A stretch of 64,000 bases of DNA from Sediminibacterium sp. (GCA_007280515.1 QYPL01000002.1:1-64000), one strand, 5' to 3'. Positions 37,301-45,481 are shown, counted from the stretch's first letter. Made by a program: numbers and translations. Notes: generated by a model from the sequence alone, not told the origin.

Positions 37301-37816
37301 AATCCTTATAGCAATGAGAAGATGCAATACTTCACACCTTATGAAGAATTAGCTGCTAAATCGCGTCGTCGTGCTACTTGGTTCTTACCAGAAGAACATG
37401 TATTCCAAAAACATGCAAAGAGTATGAAAAAAATTGTGGAAGAAGGCGGACTAGCAGGTATTGGAAGTCATGGTCAATTACAAGGACTAGGTTACCATTG
37501 GGAACTATGGTCTATGCAATCTGGTGGCATGCGTAATATAGATGCATTGAAAACCGCCACTATTTTAGGTGCTACTGGACTTGGTTTAGATAAGGATTTA
37601 GGAAGCTTAGAAATAGGTAAATTGGCTGACTTACTTATATTGGATAAAAACCCTTTGGATAATATACGCAATACCAACACAATAGAATTTGTAATGAAAA
37701 ATGGTCGCTTATATAATGGTAACACCTTAGATGAAGTAAAGACGGGTAAACATAAATTAGATCGTTCTGAGTGGTTAGATAAAAAACCTATTAAAAACAC
37801 AAAGGTGGAAGATTAG
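34400..37816 (+). CDS. TolB-like propeller fused to amidohydrolase, secreted
   Basis: The 1138-residue protein has a signal peptide ending SSYAQ and a long beta-propeller of PD40/TolB repeats (for example ISPDGKTLLFD, YSPDGKRILFISDRGG, YTPDGNYIVYTKG) over about residues 50-660. A Lys/Glu-rich linker (about 675-710) joins it to an amidohydrolase of the imidazolonepropionase or Xaa-Pro dipeptidase type. Metal-site motifs are VDTHSHMWPSW, YPGHEHS and the C-terminal GSLEIGKLADLLILDKNP. Propeller plus hydrolase resembles the layout of S9 peptidases with a different catalytic module. It probably acts on peptides or amides in the periplasm. The substrate is unknown. Confidence 0.82.
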   Translation: MRKYTITCVLSWTLLLMFGLTSSYAQLKTNTVKDSTIFTNFKGMPLKATRAIPMKTSEGTWTSLAISPDGKTLLFDLMGDIYSMPIEGGKATAITKGLAYDNHPSYSPDGKRILFISDRGGAENLWYIDIAKKDTVALTDDQNQNFPGAVYTPDGNYIVYTKGRRNTKLYLMHKNGGAGTNLISLPAALKTIDPAVSADGRYIYYSSRMSAWNYNAMLPQYSIGVYDREKGTTRTIASRYGSAFTPVLSKDGKWMVYGTRFEDKTGLVKRNLNTGEETWLAYPVQRDDQESIAVLGVLPTMTFTPDSKNLLASYGGKIHSIDIETAAQKEISYTVEAKIEMGPEVLFKYPIKDTSAAQATQIRDAVPSADGKKLAFTVLNKLYVMDYPNGTPKKLTTNNFTEAQPIWNANGKTIYFATWSENGGSIRSIDIASGKETLLTKENALYQGLAINEVKNRIVFNRTTVQKFKDSKNPTYNDDEDELCWLDLKDGSIHVIDKANGRSNAHFVNGEDRIYLNNNGKLVSIQWDGGDEKEIVKITGITTFGSIAQHKGKPVADVLDMVEDEEDAAKENNPASSANTILMSPLGKAAIAQVNNNIYYITIPQAGKLIDISVADAKSAAFPSKLLTEMGGEFPSWEANGKIIHYSLGAAHFTYDIDASYAFDDSLAMAKKAEEAIKKDTTTKDSTKKETAKKAEKKEDPKYKATENWVKVFYEKDMPNSHMLLTNARIITMKGDEVISKGDIYIVNNRIKAIGKTGSLKVETGTERVNVAGKTIIPGFVDTHSHMWPSWGIHKTQAWVYAANLAYGVTTTRDPQTATTDVLTYSDMVDAGMMMGPRVYSTGPGVGYWAYNLKDSAQAESVLSQYSKYYNTKYIKMYLVGNRKHRQWVIQAAKNQKLMPTTEGGLDFKLNMTNLLDGYPGHEHSIPIYPLYDDVVKTIAASKMTVTPTLLVSYGGPWAENYYYENENPYSNEKMQYFTPYEELAAKSRRRATWFLPEEHVFQKHAKSMKKIVEEGGLAGIGSHGQLQGLGYHWELWSMQSGGMRNIDALKTATILGATGLGLDKDLGSLEIGKLADLLILDKNPLDNIRNTNTIEFVMKNGRLYNGNTLDEVKTGKHKLDRSEWLDKKPIKNTKVED

Positions 37817-37858
37817 TCAAAAAATAATGGTAAGTTTAAATACTAAAAAACAATTCTT

Positions 37859-38782
37859 ATGAAAAACTCAAGAAGAAAATTTATACAAAACGCAACGCTT
37901 GCAATAGTGGGTGCCAGTTTGAAACCAAGTGCTTTATGGTCTAGTACGAATATGGTAGCTAGTAAAAATTTAATTGGTGTTCAATTATATTCAGTGCGTG
38001 AAGACATGTCCAAAAAACCAATGGAAACCTTAACAGCTTTATCCAAAATGGGATTTGAATATGTTGAGCATGCCAATTATGTAAATAGAAAATTCTACGG
38101 ATGGGCAGCTCCCGAATTTAAAAAAGTATTGGATGGCTTAGGCTTGAAAATGCCTAGTGGCCATACTGTAATGAATGCTACCCATTGGGATAAGTCCAAA
38201 AAGGATTTCACCGACGTATGGAAGCTTACCGTAGAAGATGCAGCAGTAATGGGTCAATCTTATGTGATCAGCCCTTCCATAGATGATAAATTAAGAAGTA
38301 CTTATGACGGATTAATGCAACAACTAGAGGTATTTAATAAATCGGGTGAATTATGTAAAGCAAGTGGCATGAAATTTGGATACCATAATCATGATTTTGA
38401 ATTTAAAGAAAAATTAAATGGTACTTTAATGTATGATTTAATCTTACAACATACCGACCCTAACTTAGTAGTACACCAATTAGATTTTGGAAATATGTAT
38501 GGCGCAGGTGGAAGAGCTGCTGAGTGGGTAAAGAAATATCCAGGTCGTTTCCAATCATTGCACGTTAAAGATGAAATTAAAGCAGAAAAAGGCGAGATGA
38601 ATGATGGTTATGAAAGCACTATTTTAGGGCAGGGCGTAGTAGATCCTAAATCTATTGCCTTACTTGCTAAAAAAATTGGAGGCGCTCACCATTATATCAT
38701 TGAACAAGAGTCTTACCAAGGCTTAGCGCCATTAGATTGTGTGAAAAAAGATTTAGCTATAATGAAAACTTGGGGTATCTAA
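37859..38782 (+). CDS. Tat-exported sugar phosphate isomerase/epimerase-like protein
   Basis: This second exported xylose-isomerase-like TIM barrel has 307 residues and a Tat-like start (NSRRKFIQNA). Barrel landmarks are IGVQLYSVREDM, the metal-site stretches KFGYHNHDFEF, HQLDFGNMYG, SLHVKDEI and the closing HHYIIEQESYQG. It follows the amidohydrolase fusion by 42 bases, then a strong terminator ends the unit. Like the paralogue at 9338, its substrate is probably an oxidised or 3-keto sugar outside the cytoplasm, by analogy with gene neighbourhoods of such proteins. That is an inference. Confidence 0.8.
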   Translation: MKNSRRKFIQNATLAIVGASLKPSALWSSTNMVASKNLIGVQLYSVREDMSKKPMETLTALSKMGFEYVEHANYVNRKFYGWAAPEFKKVLDGLGLKMPSGHTVMNATHWDKSKKDFTDVWKLTVEDAAVMGQSYVISPSIDDKLRSTYDGLMQQLEVFNKSGELCKASGMKFGYHNHDFEFKEKLNGTLMYDLILQHTDPNLVVHQLDFGNMYGAGGRAAEWVKKYPGRFQSLHVKDEIKAEKGEMNDGYESTILGQGVVDPKSIALLAKKIGGAHHYIIEQESYQGLAPLDCVKKDLAIMKTWGI

Positions 38783-38798
38783 TTACTCCCATTTTATC

Positions 38799-38834
38799 AA
38801 AAAGCACAAACCCTAAAAGTTTGTGCTTTTTTTT
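38799..38834 (+). terminator. Strong intrinsic terminator
   Basis: AAAAGCACAAAC pairs perfectly with GTTTGTGCTTTT around CCTAAAA, followed by a T-run through 38834. It ends the 34400-38782 unit and isolates the penicillin acylase gene downstream. Confidence 0.88.
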
Positions 38835-38906
38835 GCTTAAATTGAATTCACAAATTTTATAGATTTTATGAAAAATGCAAACTATTCAAAAAATACCCAC
38901 TCTATT

Positions 38907-41114
38907 ATGAAGTCCCTTCACTCTATCTGTTTTATATGTATACTTATGAGTTGCTCTTTTATGAGTAAGGCGCAAAAAATAACTGCTAGCGAAATAGCAA
39001 GGTGGGAGCAACATGCAAAACAAGTAAATATTATAAGAGACGAATGGGGCATTGCCCATGTATATGGCAAGACCGATGCCGATGCTGTTTTTGGATTAAT
39101 GTATGCCCAAAGTGAGGAGAATGTGGGACAAATAGAATTGAACTATTTAGAAATGTTAGGCCGTACTGCTGAAGTAAAAGGACCTTCTGCCATTTATGAA
39201 GACTTAATGATGCGCCTTATTCAAGATAGTCTAGCTGCCATCAATGATTATAATAAAAGCCCCGTTTGGTTTAAGGCATTACTACAAGCTCATGCGGATG
39301 GACTAAATTATTATTTATACAAACACCCTGAAGTAAAACAAAAGGCCATTCAATTTTATAAACCCTGGTATCATCTAATGTGGACAGACGGAAGCGTATC
39401 GCCCACAAGAACTGGAGGGATTAAAGTTAATCAGGTAGCCTCTTTTTACGGACAAACTCCAAGTGCCCAAAAATTAGTGGTGCAGAATAGGGAAGAGCCT
39501 TATGCTTTAGAAGAAAAAATACAGAAAGGTTCTAATGGTTTTGCAATAGCACCTCAGCATAGTAAAAATGGAAATGCATTATTATATATTAACCCCCATG
39601 TACCTTTTTATTTTAGATCTGAAATACATATGGTGAGTGAGCAAGGCTTGAATGTATACGGAGCAGTTACTTGGGGGCAAATGTTTATTTATCAAGGCTT
39701 CAACGAACATTTAGGTTTTATGCATACCAGTAGCTATGCCGATGTAGCCGACGTCTATGAAGAACAAGTAGCTAAAAATAAAACGGGCTGGGTATCGCAT
39801 TATGAACAAAGTCTTCTGCCCATTAAAGAAAGAACTATTCCTATTCAATATTTGGAAGAAGGTCAAATAAAAACAAAATCATTCCTTACTTATAAAACAA
39901 TTCATGGCCCCGTGATGGGATCTAAAAATGGTAAGTGGTTAAGTTTGCAAGAAAATAATCGTTCTTTAAATGCCTTAATAGAATGTTGGACTAGGACCAA
40001 GGCTACTAATCTAAAAGAGTATCAAAAAGCTTTATTATTATTAGGTAATAATAGCAATAATACTGTGTATGCCGATGCAGATGGCTCTATTGCGTATTGG
40101 CATGGTAATTTCATGCCCAAAAGAAATAAAAATTATGATTTTAGTTTACCCGTTGATGGTTCTATTAAAGCCACGAATTGGTTAGGTGTGCACCCACTAA
40201 ATGAAATAGTTCAAAGTATTAACCCTGTAAATGGATGGTTGCAAAATTGTAATGCTACCCCTTTCACAGTGGCTGGAGTAAATAGTCCTAAAGAAAAAGA
40301 CTACCCACATTATATGGCACCCGATGGTGAAAATGGACGCGGTATTAATGCAGTTAATTTACTGAGTAAAATAGATAAAATTTCCTTAGAAGATTTAATT
40401 CAATTGGGTTACAATAAACATTTAAGCGCTTTTGATATTTTACTTCCTTCTTTTATGGCGTATACAAAAACCATTAGTTTAAATGAAAGAGAAAAAAAGG
40501 CAGTGAACTATTTAGCTAGTTGGAATGGGGATGCTGGTATAAATTCAATTGCAACCACTATTGCTCTTGAATGGGCAAACAATTGGTCAAAAGAAATTCC
40601 TCCTGCCACTACAGAAGAAGCCACTACTCAAATCATAAAAAAATATGAGCAGATGGTGAAGGATGTTTCGAATGAAAAAAAATTAGCCCTCTTAAATGAG
40701 ACATTGAACCAACTAGAAAAAACCTATGGTAAATGGGAAATAATCTGGGGAGATATTAATAGATACCAAAGAGTAAACCCAGGAGAAAAATTTAATGACA
40801 ATGCGCCTAGTATAGCGGTAGGACAAACATCTTCTAAATGGGGCTCCCTGCCTGCTTTTGAGAGTAGAAGGTATGATAATACTTTAAAGCGTTATGGTTA
40901 TTCTGGAAGTAGTTTTATTGCAGCTGTTAGTTTTGGAAAAAAATTAGAAGCAAAAACAATTATTACGGGTGGGCAAAGTCGCTTTGCTAGTTCAAATCAT
41001 TTTACAGACCAGGCGCAAAAATATATTGAAGGTGATTTTAAAACTATTCATTTTTATAAAGAAGATGTTTTAGCACATGAAGTCACATCATATAAACCAG
41101 GGTTCTCTAAATAA
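38907..41114 (+). CDS. Penicillin-acylase-family (S45) N-terminal-nucleophile amidase
   Basis: This is an exported Ntn-hydrolase of the penicillin acylase/acyl-homoserine-lactone acylase family. I prefer ATG 38907, which gives a compact signal (MKSLHS...SKAQ); ATG 38868 only adds a polar stretch. The short alpha chain is recognisable by VNIIRDEWGIAHVYGKTDADAVFG. The beta chain would begin at Ser209 in KGSNGFAIAP, the self-cleavage and nucleophile site. Later GAVTWGQMFIYQG and GGQSRFASSNHFTDQ fit the family. It deacylates amides, and candidates include N-acyl amino acids, signalling lactones or beta-lactams. The last 61 bases overlap the convergent regulator. Confidence 0.87.
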   Translation: MKSLHSICFICILMSCSFMSKAQKITASEIARWEQHAKQVNIIRDEWGIAHVYGKTDADAVFGLMYAQSEENVGQIELNYLEMLGRTAEVKGPSAIYEDLMMRLIQDSLAAINDYNKSPVWFKALLQAHADGLNYYLYKHPEVKQKAIQFYKPWYHLMWTDGSVSPTRTGGIKVNQVASFYGQTPSAQKLVVQNREEPYALEEKIQKGSNGFAIAPQHSKNGNALLYINPHVPFYFRSEIHMVSEQGLNVYGAVTWGQMFIYQGFNEHLGFMHTSSYADVADVYEEQVAKNKTGWVSHYEQSLLPIKERTIPIQYLEEGQIKTKSFLTYKTIHGPVMGSKNGKWLSLQENNRSLNALIECWTRTKATNLKEYQKALLLLGNNSNNTVYADADGSIAYWHGNFMPKRNKNYDFSLPVDGSIKATNWLGVHPLNEIVQSINPVNGWLQNCNATPFTVAGVNSPKEKDYPHYMAPDGENGRGINAVNLLSKIDKISLEDLIQLGYNKHLSAFDILLPSFMAYTKTISLNEREKKAVNYLASWNGDAGINSIATTIALEWANNWSKEIPPATTEEATTQIIKKYEQMVKDVSNEKKLALLNETLNQLEKTYGKWEIIWGDINRYQRVNPGEKFNDNAPSIAVGQTSSKWGSLPAFESRRYDNTLKRYGYSGSSFIAAVSFGKKLEAKTIITGGQSRFASSNHFTDQAQKYIEGDFKTIHFYKEDVLAHEVTSYKPGFSK

Positions 41115-41773
41115 TGATCGTATAGCTTTGACATAAAGGCCATCTTCACTAAGCCTGCTAAATTTTTAACTTCTAATTGCTGCATCATTTTTGTACGGTG
41201 CCCTTCAATAGTGCGCTTGCTATGACCCACTTCATAAGCTATTTGTTTACTAGAAGCTTCCTCACATATGCGTACTAAAATATATTTATCATAAGTATGC
41301 AATTGGTGTACTTTCTCTGTTAGCTTAATTTTGTCTATACAATTTACCATATTAAATACCTTATCGGCAATACGATTACAGAAATATATTTTTTGTAACC
41401 TGGCCATTTCAAGTGCTTTAGACCATTCTTGTTTGGAAACATTACGTGCTACTATAACCGATATGCCATTATCAATTAATTGATACAAATGAGCTTCATC
41501 TTGTTCATTAAAGATCACCATCACGCCCATTCTGGTTTTAATCTCTTTGATTTGGCGCATAGTAGATGGATTTCCGAAATGAAACATGGCACTATCAACC
41601 ACTAAAACCATGGGTAGCACCTGTTTAGTTTTATCATAGGCGATATAACCATTCAATTCCTCTATACTTTTGATGATATGATAGCCCATTAATTGTGGAT
41701 TGTCTTTGATAAGTAAGCTAGATCCCATTGCATACACAATTTGTTTATCACAAATGACTACTTGGCTTTGCAT
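41054..41773 (-). CDS. Orphan response-regulator-like protein with LuxR-type HTH
   Basis: The 239-residue protein has an N-terminal receiver-like half with a candidate phosphoacceptor Asp60 (VLVVD) and a C-terminal LuxR/NarL-type helix-turn-helix. The HTH shows ASSKQIAYEVGHSKRTIEGHRTKMMQQLEVKN, the usual spacing of scaffold and recognition helices. The receiver acid cluster is weak (one early Asp9), so it may not be phosphorylated normally. No histidine kinase is adjacent. It is divergent from the ATP-grasp/SET pair across a 259-base gap with inverted repeats, which makes that pair a likely target. Confidence 0.8.
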   Translation of the reverse strand: MQSQVVICDKQIVYAMGSSLLIKDNPQLMGYHIIKSIEELNGYIAYDKTKQVLPMVLVVDSAMFHFGNPSTMRQIKEIKTRMGVMVIFNEQDEAHLYQLIDNGISVIVARNVSKQEWSKALEMARLQKIYFCNRIADKVFNMVNCIDKIKLTEKVHQLHTYDKYILVRICEEASSKQIAYEVGHSKRTIEGHRTKMMQQLEVKNLAGLVKMAFMSKLYDHYLENPGLYDVTSCAKTSSL

Positions 41774-41964
41774 CTTTTATAAAATTTTAATGTATTGGCA
41801 ATTAAATTAATTTTTCATAACATATTGATATACAAGCATCTATAATATATAAATGGCTTTTAAATGCATTGTAATTTATCCCATTGAAGTATTTTCTAAA
41901 TGAGCATGAAGCAGTATAAATTTATAGGCTTTAGTAGTTATTAAATTAATGGCTATAATAATTT

Positions 41965-42018
41965 GTTAGTATTATATATTTTATAACTTCAATGAATATT
42001 ATACTAACATATACTAAC
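41965..42018. repeat. Inverted and direct repeats upstream of the ATP-grasp pair
   Basis: GTTAGTAT (41965-41972) is inverted as ATACTAAC at 42001-42008, and a second direct copy ATACTAAC lies at 42011-42018, ten bases on. Extending the first two arms gives a 13-base inverted repeat with one mismatch around 18 bases. The helical-turn spacing of the two copies and their position just before the TTG start suggest a regulator-binding site. The remainder of the gap (41774-41964) is AT-rich and shows nothing else. Confidence 0.45.
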
Positions 42019-42032
42019 CATTTAAAACTGCG

Positions 42033-43151
42033 TTGACAACCTTTCGTAACTTATTTTACCCTTTTGTTCCAGTAGGACATTTGAAAGTGTGGGTCTTAGC
42101 CCCAGCCTTGGATAATCCAGATCCGAACTTAGCATACTATTATGATTTTAGTCAAAGTATCGAAGAGTATACGCGCGTATTTGAACAACTAGATCTTCCT
42201 TGGAAATGGCAACCTGTTACTTTAGAGAATTATAAAATGATTGTGCAAGAAATTGCACATGAAAGAGAAAAAGGAATTCATTTTCCAGTAGTACTTAATT
42301 TATGTGATGGAGATGAAATTAATGGTGCCCCTGGCGTTTCTGTTATTAAAGCCTTAGACGCAAAACAATTAGTGTATACAGGTGCCAATGATTACTTCTA
42401 TGATATCACTACATCTAAAATTCCTATGAAAAAAGCTTTTGATGAAGCAGGTGTAGCCACGCCGAAATGGGAAGCCATTAGAGATCATAATATTAATGCG
42501 AAAGAAATTATTGAAAAATTAGGAAGCCCTTTAATTGTAAAGCCTGCGGTCTCTGGTGGAAGTTTAGGAGTAGGTGTGAAAAATGTAGTGGAAACAGAAT
42601 TAGAATTAAAAACACAATTAGCTAAAATGTTTGAAGGATACAGGGGATGGAATTTATCTTCGGATGGTATTGTGGCAGAGTCCTTTGTAGAAGGCCCTGA
42701 GTATACAGTGATGATAGTGGGAAGCCATACCCATCCTAAGTATGCAAAGATATACCCTCCGGTAGAAAGAGTCTTTCACGCTTCTCTTCCTGAAAAAGAA
42801 AAGTTTTTATCCTTTGATAGATTATGGGAAATTTATGAAGAAGAAAGCCCCATGCCAGAAGATGAAAATTTTTATCAATATCAATTAGGAGATGAGGCAG
42901 TTCAACTCGCTGTTCAAAAAGTTTCTTGGGATGCCTATGTGGCTTGTAATGGAACGGGTTATACAAGAGTAGATGTGCGCATAGATAATAAAACAGGCGA
43001 AGCCTATGTCTTAGAAGTAAATGCGCAGTGTGGTATTAGCGAAGATGAGAATTATACCTCTATTGGTGCTATTTTGCGTTATGCCAATCAAAGTTTTACT
43101 GAATTAGTGGTGCATATTATTAATGACGCATTTGTTAGAAGAAAAAAATAA
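42033..43151 (+). CDS. D-Ala-D-Ala-ligase-like ATP-grasp protein
   Basis: The 372-residue protein has the ATP-grasp fold of the D-alanine ligase type. The lysine motif is LIVKPAVSGGSLGV (Lys170), the hinge is AESFVEGPEYTV (215-226), and the metal and ATP residues are in TRVDVRID (Arg312, Asp314) and LEVN (Glu328, Asn330). The N-terminal NLCDGDEINGAP replaces the usual ligase HGxxGEDG segment, so the substrate differs from D-Ala. A stop at 42015-42017 and the absence of any nearby ATG make TTG 42033 the only reasonable start. It is the first gene of a pair with the SET-fused paralogue. The reaction, ATP-dependent ligation of carboxylate and amine, is inferred. Confidence 0.8.
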   Translation: MTTFRNLFYPFVPVGHLKVWVLAPALDNPDPNLAYYYDFSQSIEEYTRVFEQLDLPWKWQPVTLENYKMIVQEIAHEREKGIHFPVVLNLCDGDEINGAPGVSVIKALDAKQLVYTGANDYFYDITTSKIPMKKAFDEAGVATPKWEAIRDHNINAKEIIEKLGSPLIVKPAVSGGSLGVGVKNVVETELELKTQLAKMFEGYRGWNLSSDGIVAESFVEGPEYTVMIVGSHTHPKYAKIYPPVERVFHASLPEKEKFLSFDRLWEIYEEESPMPEDENFYQYQLGDEAVQLAVQKVSWDAYVACNGTGYTRVDVRIDNKTGEAYVLEVNAQCGISEDENYTSIGAILRYANQSFTELVVHIINDAFVRRKK

Positions 43152-43155
43152 AATT

Positions 43156-44601
43156 ATGCGCCCCCTCCCCACTATTAATAATCCAGCAAGTTTTACAAAT
43201 TTAAAAATTTGTGTTCTACAACCAGACTACTCCACTTCTGAAGTCGATTATCAATACTACGATCCTAAAAGAGATCTTTCTTCCATTATGCCTGAAGCGC
43301 ATATCGATCATGTTTTTTTAAATAAGCTTACTACCTATCAACAATTAAAAGAACTCAAAGAAAAAAATTACGACATCTATATTAATTTATGTGAAGGTTA
43401 TTTAGAATGGAAAGTGCCTTCTATAGATGTCATTATGAGTTTGGATTTATTGGAACTACCCTATACAGGACCTAGCACCAATTTATATGATCCCCCAAAA
43501 ACTATTATGAAGTATTTGGCCTTCTGCGAAGAGGTAAAAACACCGGCCCATATTCATATAGAGTCTGAGGCCGATATTGCGGAGCTTCCAGGAAATTTAC
43601 AATTCCCATTATTTGTAAAACCTGCCAAAGCGGGCGATAGCCTAGGCGTAGACAATGCTTCCAAAGCCAATAATAACGCCGATTTAGTGACCAAGGTGAA
43701 AAGCATATTAGCAGAATTTGGTGCTGCCTTAGTGGAAGAGTATATCGATGGCCGTGAATTCACAGTATTAGTGTCAGCTAATGCAGATGGAAAAACTTGT
43801 ACCAGCTTTGTACCCGTTGAATATATTTTCCCAGAAGGCTTTAGTTTTAAAACCTACGCTTTAAAAACTTCTGAACTGCATCCCAATGCGAATATTCCAG
43901 TAAGCGATGCTAGTTTAGCTAGTAGATTAAAAAGTATTGCCGAGCAAGTTTTTATGTCTTTTAATGGTGTAGGTTATGGAAGAATGGATTTTAGAATGAA
44001 TGATAAAGGTGAGCTATTTTTCCTTGAAATAAATTTTACTTGTTCTGTGTTTTATGCGCAAGGCTATGAAGGTTCTGCAGATTATATTTTGCTACACGAT
44101 GGAGCAGGCCAGCGTGGGTTCTTAGAAAGAATTATTATTGAAGGCATGGCGCGTTATAGAAGAAAAGAAAAAGTGTATAAAATTAAAGGCAATGCTATTG
44201 CTGGTTATGGTATGTACGCCAAATGGGATTTACCAAAAGACACTATTTTATTTCAAGGCGAAGAAAAAGCGCAACGTATTGTGACCAAAAAATTTGTAGA
44301 TGAAAATTGGGACGAAAGAGAAAAATTAAATTTCAGAAGATACGCCTATCCTATAAGTAAGGATGTATATATATTATGGGACTTGCAACCCGAAGAGTGG
44401 TCTCCTCAAAACCACCACTGTGATGCTAACTGCAGCTATATGGGTTTAAATGTAGTTATTAATAGAGCCGTTCAAAAAGGCGAAGAGCTTACCTTAGATT
44501 ATGGTAGCTTCTTAGACGAAACCATGGAACCTTTTAATTGCAATTGCGGTTCTTCGAACTGTCGCGGCCTTATTAAAGGTAATGCTGGCAATAAAATTTA
44601 G
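43156..44601 (+). CDS. ATP-grasp ligase fused to SET methyltransferase domain
   Basis: The 481-residue protein joins two catalytic modules. Residues 1-330 form a D-Ala-ligase-like ATP-grasp unit (VKPA Lys155, SLGV 162-165, VEEY 193-196, RMDF Arg276/Asp278, LEIN Glu291/Asn293). Residues from about 335 form a SET domain with GYGMYAKWDL at 350, the core NHHCDANC at 419-426, ELTLDYG ending near 450, and a post-SET zinc motif CxCx4C (Cys462, Cys464, Cys469). All SET hallmarks for S-adenosylmethionine-dependent lysine methylation are visible. I start at ATG 43156; an ATG at 43123 overlaps the upstream gene. The two genes are five bases apart, so they surely work together. The substrate is unknown. 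Confidence 0.85.
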   Translation: MRPLPTINNPASFTNLKICVLQPDYSTSEVDYQYYDPKRDLSSIMPEAHIDHVFLNKLTTYQQLKELKEKNYDIYINLCEGYLEWKVPSIDVIMSLDLLELPYTGPSTNLYDPPKTIMKYLAFCEEVKTPAHIHIESEADIAELPGNLQFPLFVKPAKAGDSLGVDNASKANNNADLVTKVKSILAEFGAALVEEYIDGREFTVLVSANADGKTCTSFVPVEYIFPEGFSFKTYALKTSELHPNANIPVSDASLASRLKSIAEQVFMSFNGVGYGRMDFRMNDKGELFFLEINFTCSVFYAQGYEGSADYILLHDGAGQRGFLERIIIEGMARYRRKEKVYKIKGNAIAGYGMYAKWDLPKDTILFQGEEKAQRIVTKKFVDENWDEREKLNFRRYAYPISKDVYILWDLQPEEWSPQNHHCDANCSYMGLNVVINRAVQKGEELTLDYGSFLDETMEPFNCNCGSSNCRGLIKGNAGNKI

Positions 44602-44712
44602 CATTTGCCTAATATGGCATGGTTTAGCCTTGAATTTCATACCTTTTGTTCCCCATAAGAATGTTTTTTTTATTATATTCATTGTAACGATTGCTTACTT
44701 TAAAACTAGTTT

Positions 44713-45474
44713 ATGAAAAAACAATTACTTCTACTAGCCTGCATATTAGCATGCACCCAATTTGCATCAGCCCAAAAGAAAATAAATATAGATAGCCTTG
44801 CTGGCTTATTGGAAGTATGGGTAAATCTACCCTTAGTGACACCTGGTCAAATGAATACAGACGCTCCCTCTGACGCCACTATTTTATATAATGGAAATGG
44901 CCTAGGCGCTTTTCAAAAAAAAGATGGTAGTGCTGCAGGATGGAAAATAGATGCAGATGGGGCAGTTACCGATATTAAAGGCGCAGGTGATTTAATTACC
45001 AAAGAAGCTTTTGGAAGCTGCCAATTACATATTGAATTTAGAGAACCTGCTGAGGTAAAAGGCAGTGGACAAGCAAGAGGCAATAGCGGTGTATATATAA
45101 TGGGTAAATATGAAATTCAAGTATTAGATTCTTACAATAATCCTACTTATTCCAATGGTCAAGCAGGTGCAGTGTATAAGCAACATGTTCCATTAGTGAA
45201 TGCAAGTCGTAAACCAGGTGAGTGGCAGGCTTATGATATTGTTTTTACAGCGCCTCAATTTAAAGAGAATGGCGATCTAGAAAGCCCAGCGCGAGTAACG
45301 GTTATGCATAATGGAGTACTTATACAAAACAATGTAACTATTTTAGGGCCTACCGACTGGGTAACAAAACCAGTATATAAAAAACATGCTGCTAAATTAC
45401 CATTAATGTTGCAAGACCATGGTGACGATGGTAATCCTATTAGCTATAGAAATATTTGGATTCGCAACTTATAA
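44713..45474 (+). CDS. DUF1080 (3-keto-glycoside hydrolase-like) secreted protein
   Basis: The 253-residue protein has a signal peptide ending ASAQ and the concanavalin-like DUF1080 fold. Landmarks are GNGLGAFQKKDG, GSCQLHIEFREPAE, the family core GNSGVYIMGKYEIQVLDSY and GEWQAYDIVFTAPQF, then RVTVMHNGVLIQNN. DUF1080 proteins act on 3-keto-glycosides and often accompany exported sugar isomerase-like TIM barrels such as those at 9338 and 37859. Here it lies 112 bases after the SET gene and eight before the membrane protein gene. The catalytic claim rests on family knowledge only. Confidence 0.83.
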   Translation: MKKQLLLLACILACTQFASAQKKINIDSLAGLLEVWVNLPLVTPGQMNTDAPSDATILYNGNGLGAFQKKDGSAAGWKIDADGAVTDIKGAGDLITKEAFGSCQLHIEFREPAEVKGSGQARGNSGVYIMGKYEIQVLDSYNNPTYSNGQAGAVYKQHVPLVNASRKPGEWQAYDIVFTAPQFKENGDLESPARVTVMHNGVLIQNNVTILGPTDWVTKPVYKKHAAKLPLMLQDHGDDGNPISYRNIWIRNL

Positions 45475-45481
45475 TTTTATA

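Noticed and set aside
41853..41903. 16-codon frame in the gap before the ATP-grasp pair
   Set aside because: No signal, no recognisable motif and AT-rich surroundings; cannot be supported as a gene or substrate peptide.
43123..43155. Upstream ATG start for the ATP-grasp-SET gene
   Set aside because: It would overlap the preceding gene by 29 bases and adds a charged stretch unrelated to the fold; ATG 43156 follows the stop by a short gap.
44614..44658. 14-codon frame just after the SET gene as a possible precursor peptide
   Set aside because: Too short, no leader or core pattern, no repeats, and nothing that distinguishes it from chance.
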